Below are positions 1 to 4,333 of a stretch of DNA of 6,068 nucleotides, in pieces; within the stretch, counting starts at the first letter, position 1; each line of letters opens with the position of its first letter. The notes below the pieces were generated by a model. The model had not been told where the DNA came from, did not search any database, and saw nothing but the letters and a program-made list of their open reading frames with translations. Where the stretch lies: positions 1 to 6,068 of the forward strand of contig CALBTC010000246.1 of assembly GCA_937967805.1 (NCBI GenBank). Reading direction: 5' to 3'. Position numbers and translations under genes: made by a program. This stretch comes from an uncultured Anaerolineaceae bacterium (GTDB lineage: Bacteria > Chloroflexota > Anaerolineae > Promineifilales > Promineifilaceae).

Positions 1-38
1 GCCTGGCCATGTTGTACTAAATACACGCGGTTTTTCAT
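1..38 (-). CDS. N-terminus of a SixA-like histidine phosphatase (partial, runs off the left edge)
   Basis: Only the first 13 codons are inside the window, starting at an ATG at 38-36 and reading MKNRVYLVQHGQA. A short beta strand followed by a (R/Q)HG triad right at the N-terminus is the hallmark of the histidine phosphatase superfamily, whose His becomes phosphorylated during catalysis; the small SixA-type phosphohistidine phosphatases begin just like this. Here the triad is QHG instead of the classical RHG, which I recall from some SixA-like proteins. The gene starts 4 bases after the DUF2267 stop, and an AGGGGA ribosome binding site lies inside the end of that gene, so the two are very likely co-transcribed. 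The substrate cannot be judged, and the family call rests on a short peptide. Confidence 0.6.
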   Translation of the reverse strand, partial: MKNRVYLVQHGQ

Positions 39-42
39 TTAT

Positions 43-432
43 CTAATTCCCCTCTGGTACAGATACCTCAAAAAGTTCAGCAAATTCATCGGGCAATTGA
101 GCCACAACGTCCTCCAGTTCGCCGGCGGTTACCGCATCATTTAAAACATTCAGCACCACCTGGGCATAACGGGTCGCCGGTCCGCGCCCGGTGCGCAGCT
201 TACCGGCAATGCGGTTGAAGAACTGCTCCAGATTAAACGACTCCATGCGGCGCTCGGTGCCCACAATGGTTTTATATGGTTCCGGCAGTTGGGCCGCCAG
301 ATGCGCTGCTTCATCGTCGGAAATACGGGCACTCAACGTACCCAACACCGCCTCAATGATTTCATCGACGCGATCATTTTCTTCTATATCAATTTGCTCT
401 TTTACAGCATTGCGAAATTCATTTTGTTGCAT
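43..432 (-). CDS. DUF2267 domain protein
   Basis: This 129-residue soluble, acidic protein matches the DUF2267 family, whose molecular function is not established. The visible hallmark is an internal duplication. Residues about 20-57 (VDEIIEAVLGTLSARIS, then EAAHLAAQLPEPYKTIV) are echoed at about 87-121 (YAQVVLNVLNDAV, then ELEDVVAQLPDEFAELF), each with helices ending in an AAQLP or VAQLP turn. Full length fits a single DUF2267 domain. The ATG at 432 is preceded by AAAGGAGT (437-444) at good spacing. It sits between a small membrane-protein gene upstream (57-base gap) and a SixA-like phosphatase start 4 bases downstream, suggesting a shared transcript with the phosphatase. Family assignment is fairly firm; any role, for example in stress response, would be a guess. 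Confidence 0.85.
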   Translation of the reverse strand: MQQNEFRNAVKEQIDIEENDRVDEIIEAVLGTLSARISDDEAAHLAAQLPEPYKTIVGTERRMESFNLEQFFNRIAGKLRTGRGPATRYAQVVLNVLNDAVTAGELEDVVAQLPDEFAELFEVSVPEGN

Positions 433-436
433 AGAT

Positions 437-444
437 ACTCCTTT
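437..444 (-). promoter_or_regulatory. Ribosome binding site of the DUF2267 gene
   Basis: Read on the minus strand this is AAAGGAGT, with GGAG five bases before the ATG at 432-430. It supports that start codon over any internal one. Confidence 0.75.
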
Positions 445-489
445 GCTACCGGCTATGTTAGCGTTTAAGAAAATAATCCGGTAACCGGC

Positions 490-870
490 CTACAACAGGT
501 AGCTGAGCACGATGGCCACAAAAAAACCAATCAGCAAAACCCAGAAAAAGAGGTTCACGGCAAAGAAGGTCCCAGCATCGGTTTCAACTTCACCTGACAC
601 ACCGGGTCGTGAGGTGGGTGGTGGTAACAGCGCCATGATCAACAATGTAAAAAAGAGCCCCGCCAACAAGAAAGAAAGCCAGGAAACGCCAAACAGAGGC
701 GGTCCTAATGGCGTGAGCCAGAGCCCTCCGGCCCAGGTCGCCAGAAAAATGATGACAAAGAGCCAAAGCAAGCCGGCTCCGACACCTTCTCTGCGGTAAC
801 CGATGCCAAAAAGGGCAATAAAGAGCACCGCGACAAGAAATGCTATTAATAGATCAGCAAAAAACACCAT
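490..870 (-). CDS. Small four-helix integral membrane protein, function unknown
   Basis: This 126-residue protein is dominated by hydrophobic segments at about 4-23, 32-52, 61-82 and 102-125, so it is probably a four-helix inner-membrane protein. A proline-rich, acidic, polar loop (about 83-100, PPPTSRPG then GEVETDAG) separates helices 3 and 4. A Gly/Trp-rich stretch (WAGGLWLTPLGPP, about 46-58) links helices 2 and 3. I do not recognise a named family and see no catalytic motif. The ATG at 870 is firm because AGGAGGT stands seven bases upstream. Its neighbours are a 69-aa helical protein upstream and DUF2267 downstream, all on the same strand, so it may belong to one small-gene cluster. Confidence 0.8.
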   Translation of the reverse strand: MVFFADLLIAFLVAVLFIALFGIGYRREGVGAGLLWLFVIIFLATWAGGLWLTPLGPPLFGVSWLSFLLAGLFFTLLIMALLPPPTSRPGVSGEVETDAGTFFAVNLFFWVLLIGFFVAIVLSYLL

Positions 871-877
871 ATCAAGT

Positions 878-884
878 ACCTCCT
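878..884 (-). promoter_or_regulatory. Strong Shine-Dalgarno of the 126-aa membrane protein gene
   Basis: The minus strand reads AGGAGGT with seven bases before ATG 870-868. It is a consensus-quality site and fixes the start. Confidence 0.8.
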
Positions 885-941
885 AAAGACAGTGGATGCT
901 CAATCATCCAGTTCGTTTTCCAAAAATATAATTTCATGTCA

Positions 942-966
942 GTCCGGCAAAAATAATGTGCCGGAC
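942..966 (-). terminator. GC-rich stem-loop downstream of the 69-aa gene
   Basis: GTCCGGCA (942-949) and TGCCGGAC (959-966) form a perfect 8-bp stem around a 9-base AT-rich loop. The hairpin lies 26 bases past the stop of the minus-strand 69-aa gene and about 70 bases ahead of the next gene. No immediate U-run follows on the minus strand: the next bases read TGACATGAAATTATATTTTT, with the first T-rich run about 14 bases on. It could be a weak or factor-assisted terminator, an mRNA 3' end stabiliser, or an attenuator in front of the 126-aa gene. The stem is certain; the role is inferred. Confidence 0.5.
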
Positions 967-992
967 CAGGTAAAAACTGAGTCGAGCCATCA

Positions 993-1202
993 TTAACGCC
1001 AGGCTTCTTCAGCCTGCTGCTCGTAATGAATGTAGGCCGTTTTTAGCCCGGTCAGCACCTCAGCCGACGTTTCAAACAGCGCCTGCGCTTTCGGATCATC
1101 CACTTTTTCAATGTCCTGGCGCATGTTCTCAATGAGCGATTCCAGCTGCGTTTGAATTTGTCGGGCGTGAAAGCGGGCATCAGTTTCAGGATAGGTTTGC
1201 AT
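993..1202 (-). CDS. Small helical protein of 69 residues, function unknown
   Basis: The product is a short soluble protein with no transmembrane segment and almost entirely helix-forming sequence. Two amphipathic stretches are likely, about residues 10-33 (ARFHARQIQTQLESLIENM and on) and 37-67 (DPKAQALFETSAEVLTGLK, then IHYEQQAEEAW), so a helical hairpin or a short coiled coil is plausible. I do not recognise a named family. The ATG at 1202 is well supported by AAGGAG (1211-1216) with eight bases of spacing. It is the first gene of the minus-strand small-gene cluster and lies downstream of the flavoprotein terminator, so it probably has its own promoter in 1217-1315. Confidence 0.75.
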   Translation of the reverse strand: MQTYPETDARFHARQIQTQLESLIENMRQDIEKVDDPKAQALFETSAEVLTGLKTAYIHYEQQAEEAWR

Positions 1203-1210
1203 AACAACGT

Positions 1211-1216
1211 CTCCTT
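1211..1216 (-). promoter_or_regulatory. Ribosome binding site of the 69-aa gene
   Basis: AAGGAG on the minus strand, eight bases before ATG 1202-1200. It is a good indication that this short gene is translated. Confidence 0.75.
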
Positions 1217-1255
1217 CTTCTAATACTATTCCGTATATTTACCGTAGCAGAGGGG

Positions 1256-1263
1256 ACGGCCGT
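1256..1263. repeat. ACGGCCGT palindrome, intergenic copy of a nine-copy motif
   Basis: This is the only copy outside a gene. The other perfect copies start at 2146 (flavoprotein), 3029 and 3432 (plus-strand membrane protein), and 4681, 4976, 5424, 5661 and 5712 (all nuoN). Seven-of-eight variants are at 5190 (ACGGCCGC) and 5274 (GCGGCCGT). The motif is its own reverse complement. It resembles, in behaviour, the HIP1 palindrome (GCGATCGC) that is hugely over-represented in many cyanobacteria. Confidence 0.85.
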
Positions 1264-1290
1264 CTTACATGCACAAAGGCACAAAAAGGG

Positions 1291-1311
1291 GATATAAGTT
1301 CGATATAACTT
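1291..1311. promoter_or_regulatory. Possible operator: GATATAA direct repeat with embedded inverted repeat
   Basis: GATATAAGTT is followed at once by CGATATAACTT. The same bases also form an inverted repeat, AAGTT (1296-1300) and AACTT (1307-1311), around six bases. The element lies between the flavoprotein terminator and the 69-aa gene, where a promoter for the latter would be expected. It shares the 8-mer CGATATAA with a palindrome at 2809-2823. A regulator-binding role is speculative. Confidence 0.25.
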
Positions 1312-1315
1312 GGGG

Positions 1316-1359
1316 AAAAAAGCCCCGTCAATTTTCACTGATTGAAAATTGACGGGGCT
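1316..1359 (-). terminator. Strong intrinsic terminator behind the flavoprotein gene
   Basis: The arms AGCCCCGTCAATTTTCA (1321-1337) and its exact complement (1343-1359) form a perfect 17-bp stem with the 5-base loop CTGAT. Read on the minus strand, the stem is followed directly by a T-run (the A-run at 1316-1321), which is the classical Rho-independent layout. It therefore ends minus-strand transcription coming from the flavoprotein gene at 1474-2718 and isolates the small-gene cluster to the left. On the plus strand the stem is followed by AGAAAG, so it would not terminate in that direction. Confidence 0.9.
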
Positions 1360-1441
1360 AGAAAGTAATCCAACCATCGCGAACGTTTACGTCTATCTTG
1401 AAGAAGTTGAGATCAGGGTCCCAGAGAAGGTTGACAATCAC
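1358..1441 (-). pseudogene. Possible remnant of a BON-domain protein
   Basis: Minus-strand translation from a GTG at 1441 to a TAG at 1360-1358 gives 27 residues containing LWDPDLNFFKIDVNVRDG and then WITF. BON domains (putative lipid or membrane binding modules of periplasmic and envelope proteins) typically read L-x-W/x-D-P, a spacer, then I-x-V-x-V-x-x-G-x-V-T-L, and this peptide follows that pattern in order and spacing. The rest of the domain after the VTL-like strand is absent: the stop falls on the edge of the terminator stem. Just upstream in frame there is a TGA, and no ribosome binding site is visible. I read it as a decayed fragment, though a chance resemblance over so few residues or a genuine tiny gene remain possible. 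Confidence 0.4.
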
Positions 1442-1473
1442 GTTTCACGCATCATTATTCAAAAAATCTGGGT

Positions 1474-2718
1474 TTAATGCACGACCAACGTATGCTTGGC
1501 AATATGTTGGGCGATATGTTCTGCATCTTCGCCCACCCCCAAGAAAAGCCCGGATTTCAACTTGTGCATAAAATGAAGACCCAGGAAATAAAGACCTGGA
1601 TACTCAGTGACGCCGCGCTCCTGGATCGGGTAGTCCAATTCGTCCAGAATCGGCAGATCGATCCAGCTAAAATCCCAGTCAAAGCCGGTAGCCCAGAGAA
1701 TGGTGCTGATACCGGCTTCTTTGAGGTCTAGCCGCTTAATTTCATCTTGATCATAGCCATCCTGCGGCTCGGTCACATTTTCCTCGGGCACGTCCAGACC
1801 GGCTTTTTCAATGTATTTGTCGACACCCTGGCGGAACATTTTTGCCTGCTCGTCGCCGGCGGCCAGATTCTCATACAGGTCGGTTTCTAAAACAGCCTGC
1901 CCATTCTCAAAATCTTCCAGATGGCCTAACAGCCGAATGCCGTCGCGGGCAAACTGGTGCAGGTTGATATCCTGGCCACCATCTTTGCCGGAAATTTGCG
2001 GATTCGCGTCAAAACGCTCTTCCGGCGAATCCAGCTCGTCTACCGTTTCGTCCACGATGCCCAGCTTGATAGCCCACCACATGCCGTCCTTGCCGCGATA
2101 GCGCCGCGGCAGGCGGCCGGCGCTGCCGGTGCAAAGATAAACCTGACGGCCGTTCTCATGCAGCTCCTGGGCAATCTGGCAGCCAGACTGCCCGCTGCCC
2201 ACAACCAGCACTTTACCTGCCGGCAAAGCCGCCGGGTTTTTGTACTCGCTGCTGTGCATCTGCACAATCTCATCTGGGACTTTGTGACTGAAGTCAGGAA
2301 TATCGGGCATTTGGAAGGTGCCAACCGTCACAACGACGTTGGGCGCTTCATAAACTTGATCCTCTGTATAAACCAGGTAGCCGTTTGCCTCGTCATTCTG
2401 CTCCAGGCTGATGACCTCTGTGCCAAAACGAATGGGCGGCGCAAACAGGTCGGCGTAATCTTGAAGATAAGCAACGACCTCATCACGCGTCAGGAAGCCA
2501 TCCGGGTCATTGCCCTGGTAAGGAAAGCCAGGCAGTTTAAGCTGCCAGTTTGGGGTGACCAACGTGAAGGAGTCCCAGCGCTGCCGCCAACTCTCTCCGA
2601 TTCGCTTTGATTTTTCCAACACGACGTGGTCGCGACCCTGCTGGGTCAGCAGATAGCTCATGGCTAAGCCAGCCTGACCACCGCCGATGATAATTGTATC
2701 TCTCTGCTCGGTAGCCAT
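1474..2718 (-). CDS. CzcO-like FAD/NAD(P)-dependent oxidoreductase (flavin monooxygenase superfamily)
   Basis: This 414-residue protein has the two-dinucleotide-domain plan of class B flavoprotein monooxygenases. An N-terminal FAD Rossmann motif is at 11-17 (IGGGQAG), with the acidic strand end at E35 (VVLEKS). GESWRQRWDSFTLVTP (41-56) is the conserved region after the FAD site. A second NAD(P)H motif, VVGSGQSG (172-179), follows an HSSEYKNP segment (155-162). A late ATG motif, LWATGFDW (341-348), closes the FAD site. The canonical FxGxxxHxxxF fingerprint is not intact: F and G are lacking before H155, as in CzcO-type relatives. The protein is probably cytosolic with no signal peptide. It would use NAD(P)H and O2 to oxygenate a small substrate, or act as a reductase; the substrate cannot be read. 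The ATG at 2718 is fixed by AGGAGGT (2728-2734). It is monocistronic, ending at the terminator at 1316-1359. Confidence 0.88.
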   Translation of the reverse strand: MATEQRDTIIIGGGQAGLAMSYLLTQQGRDHVVLEKSKRIGESWRQRWDSFTLVTPNWQLKLPGFPYQGNDPDGFLTRDEVVAYLQDYADLFAPPIRFGTEVISLEQNDEANGYLVYTEDQVYEAPNVVVTVGTFQMPDIPDFSHKVPDEIVQMHSSEYKNPAALPAGKVLVVGSGQSGCQIAQELHENGRQVYLCTGSAGRLPRRYRGKDGMWWAIKLGIVDETVDELDSPEERFDANPQISGKDGGQDINLHQFARDGIRLLGHLEDFENGQAVLETDLYENLAAGDEQAKMFRQGVDKYIEKAGLDVPEENVTEPQDGYDQDEIKRLDLKEAGISTILWATGFDWDFSWIDLPILDELDYPIQERGVTEYPGLYFLGLHFMHKLKSGLFLGVGEDAEHIAQHIAKHTLVVH

Positions 2719-2727
2719 AGATAAGTT

Positions 2728-2734
2728 ACCTCCT
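2728..2734 (-). promoter_or_regulatory. Shine-Dalgarno of the flavoprotein gene
   Basis: The minus strand reads AGGAGGT, nine bases before ATG 2718-2716. It is a full consensus site and decides the start. Confidence 0.8.
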
Positions 2735-2808
2735 ATTCAATTCTTCGTCGTTATTTGCAATATGTATGGAGCGTGTACCTATATTCTCAAGGAGATGGGG
2801 AAAGGCAA

Positions 2809-2822
2809 TATATCACGATATA
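2809..2822. promoter_or_regulatory. Palindrome TATATCACGATATA, possible operator
   Basis: Two perfect 6-base half-sites (TATATC and GATATA) flank a 2-base centre in the middle of the divergent intergenic region. A dimeric regulator could bind here and act on one or both genes. The 8-mer CGATATAA at its right end recurs at 1301-1308. Short AT-rich palindromes also arise by chance, so confidence is low. Confidence 0.3.
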
Positions 2823-2931
2823 AACCGGCGATAGAAAACAGGCACATACATTCTTCGGGCTTCATCATGATGATGTAAGTTCCAAAGAAGCAATTATCTG
2901 GAAGTACCCCCTAAAACTTGCAGAGAAACAC

Positions 2932-2952
2932 GATCCCATATATTTTGGGATC
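2932..2952 (+). promoter_or_regulatory. Hairpin or operator upstream of the plus-strand membrane protein gene
   Basis: GATCCCA (2932-2938) and TGGGATC (2946-2952) are perfect 7-base inverted repeats around TATATTT. The element ends 41 bases before the ATG at 2994. It could be an operator overlapping the promoter or a 5'-leader hairpin; no U-run follows, so it is not an intrinsic terminator. Confidence 0.4.
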
Positions 2953-2993
2953 ATAAACATAAATTGAATAACGCAAGGGGGCTTAACAAATTC

Positions 2994-3821
2994 ATGCACA
3001 AACAGGCGCACAATCATGATGACCAAATACGGCCGTTTACCCGCATCGTGGCAACGGTTGTCGTGCCGTTTCTGGCCCTGGCATTTCTCATTTTGTACTT
3101 TTTCCCGGAGCAGTCTGGGGAGCATTTCGCCTGGGCAATCAATCCACCCATAACGGCTATGTTTATGGGAGCAGGCTATATCGGTGGTGCCTGGCTCTTC
3201 GTCAACGCCATTTTGGGCAAGCGCTGGCACCGGGTGGCTCCCGGCTTTTGGCCGGTGACCACCTTCACTATCGCCATGCTGCTGGCCACCATTCTGCATT
3301 GGGATATCTTTGACCCGTCCCACTTTCCCTTCATCTTGTGGCTGGGGCTTTACGTTGTTACCCCCGTGCTGGTACCCCTGGTCTGGCTGCTAAACCGGTC
3401 TGCCGACCCTGGGACACCCGAAGCAAGGGATACGGCCGTTCCCCAATTGGCGCGTTGGGCACTCCTGTCACTGGGCATTGTCCTGCTGCTTTTTGCCATT
3501 GGCGGCTTCATCAACGCCGCCTGGCTGATCGCTATTTGGCCGTGGACGCTAAGCCCGCTGACGGCTCACATCATGAGTGGCTGGTTTGCCCTTTTGGGCG
3601 TTGGCGGCATTGTTATTGCGCGAGATAGTCGCTGGAGCGCCTGGAAAGTTGGCCTGCAAAGTATCGGGCTGTGGCATCTGCTGGTGGTGATTGCGGCCAT
3701 TATTCGCCGCGAAGATTTTAAAAATGGTCTGGCCAACTGGTATTTTGTGAGCGTCATCCTTGTTCTGGCAGGAATGCTTCTGCTTTACATAAGCATGAAA
3801 CGAAAACAGCAATCCAGCTAG
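2994..3821 (+). CDS. Polytopic membrane protein with about eight helices, function unknown
   Basis: With the ATG at 2994 the protein has 275 residues. Hydrophobic segments lie at about 17-37, 53-74, 86-103, 113-133, 154-177, 192-209, 222-237 and 249-267, so it is an integral inner-membrane protein with a charged KRKQQSS tail. Striking polar-aromatic blocks near the membrane surface are FFPEQSGEHFAWAINPP (36-52), GKRWHR (75-80), LHWDIFDPSHFPF (101-113), WPWTLSPLTAH (182-192) and RDSRWSAW (210-217). Their His, Trp and Asp content hints at a conserved site. I recall unnamed bacterial membrane proteins of this pattern but no assigned function. A TTG at 2964 would add ten residues; I prefer the ATG because AAGGGGG (2975-2981) precedes it, though 12 bases away. 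It is divergent from the flavoprotein and convergent with the next gene, 26 bases away. Confidence 0.8.
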   Translation: MHKQAHNHDDQIRPFTRIVATVVVPFLALAFLILYFFPEQSGEHFAWAINPPITAMFMGAGYIGGAWLFVNAILGKRWHRVAPGFWPVTTFTIAMLLATILHWDIFDPSHFPFILWLGLYVVTPVLVPLVWLLNRSADPGTPEARDTAVPQLARWALLSLGIVLLLFAIGGFINAAWLIAIWPWTLSPLTAHIMSGWFALLGVGGIVIARDSRWSAWKVGLQSIGLWHLLVVIAAIIRREDFKNGLANWYFVSVILVLAGMLLLYISMKRKQQSS

Positions 3822-3847
3822 AGCAGCACCGGTCCGAGAAGATCCCA

Positions 3848-4321
3848 TCACATCCCGGCGGCTGCCTGGAGAATGCCGCTCACGACCAAATAGAGCCAGC
3901 CCAGCGCCACGGCACCATAAATCAAGGCAGCCGCCAACTGATACTGCGACCCGCCCGCAATGGTGCCGTCTGGCTGATTATTCACCCGCATCATGAACTG
4001 GCCGTTTTTCAGGTGCAGCCGCTTTGCTTCCCACCGGGCGCCAATTTGAATGAGTCCATGGCACCGGGCCATGTTGTGCCGCTCGTACAGGTACAATCCG
4101 GCTGTCATGAGGCAGCCCAAGACACCTACCAGAATGAGCGTACCGGGGGCAAAGGCCGGCTCCGTTTCGCGGCGCAAAAACAGGAAGACGCCACCGGCCG
4201 AAGCCAGCGGCAGCAGGCCCAGCAGCCTGGCCCGGAACTGGCGAATGGCGTTATAGCTGTGGCACAATTCTGTGTAAGCTACCAGAACGCCATTCTGTTC
4301 TTTTTCTTGTTGTAAAGACAT
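3848..4321 (-). CDS. Small membrane protein downstream of nuoN, function unknown
   Basis: This 157-residue protein has an N-terminal soluble helix with VLVAYTELCHSYNAIRQFRAR (about 12-32), then hydrophobic segments at about 33-50 and 60-79. A polar domain follows at about 80-125, containing ERHNMARCHGLIQIGARW (80-97), and a last helix lies at about 128-150. His and Cys residues occur in both soluble parts (C20, H21, H82, C87, H88), but no known metal or redox motif is complete. The ATG at 4321 lies 12 bases after the nuoN stop, with GGGAG in the gap as ribosome binding site, so it is almost certainly translated from the nuo transcript. It is not a recognisable complex I subunit; an accessory or unrelated role is open. 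It ends 26 bases from the convergent plus-strand gene, with no terminator visible between. Confidence 0.8.
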   Translation of the reverse strand: MSLQQEKEQNGVLVAYTELCHSYNAIRQFRARLLGLLPLASAGGVFLFLRRETEPAFAPGTLILVGVLGCLMTAGLYLYERHNMARCHGLIQIGARWEAKRLHLKNGQFMMRVNNQPDGTIAGGSQYQLAAALIYGAVALGWLYLVVSGILQAAAGM

Positions 4322-4333
4322 GATTCACTCCCA

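Larger units (their letters stand above)
2719..2993. other. AT-rich divergent intergenic region
   Basis: These 275 bases separate the divergent flavoprotein (-) and membrane-protein (+) genes and should hold both promoters. The stretch is clearly more AT-rich than the flanking genes. I find no convincing -35/-10 pair in either direction. It does contain several small palindromes: TATATCACGATATA (2809-2822), CATCATGATG (2863-2872) and a GATCCCA/TGGGATC hairpin (2932-2952). A 38-codon plus-strand frame beginning at 2762 has no ribosome binding site and no recognisable sequence. No tRNA or riboswitch fold is apparent. Confidence 0.6.

Noticed and set aside
474..487. TAATCCGGTAACCGG-like sequence next to the DUF2267 gene, resembling the heptamers at 5780
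   Set aside because: Only two loose units and a short CCGG/CCGG dyad; too little to call a second array.
1186..1377. 63-codon minus-strand frame across the terminator
   Set aside because: It reads through the 17-bp terminator stem and overlaps the start of the 69-aa gene; the peptide has no family features.
1957..2610. 217-codon open frame on the plus strand opposite the flavoprotein gene
   Set aside because: It lies wholly antisense to a well-supported flavoprotein with clear motifs, has no recognisable domains and no ribosome binding site; it is a by-product of codon bias.
2735..2800. Possible promoter for the flavoprotein (TTGAGA at 2785-2790 on the minus strand)
   Set aside because: No acceptable -10 hexamer at 16-18 bases; not better than chance in AT-rich DNA.
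2762..2878. 38-codon plus-strand frame starting at ATG 2762 in the divergent intergenic region
   Set aside because: No ribosome binding site, ends in a run of ATG codons from a simple repeat, and has no recognisable sequence.
2865..3323. 152-codon minus-strand frame overlapping the plus-strand membrane protein
   Set aside because: Overlaps most of the better-supported 2994-3821 gene and has a low-complexity, motif-free product.
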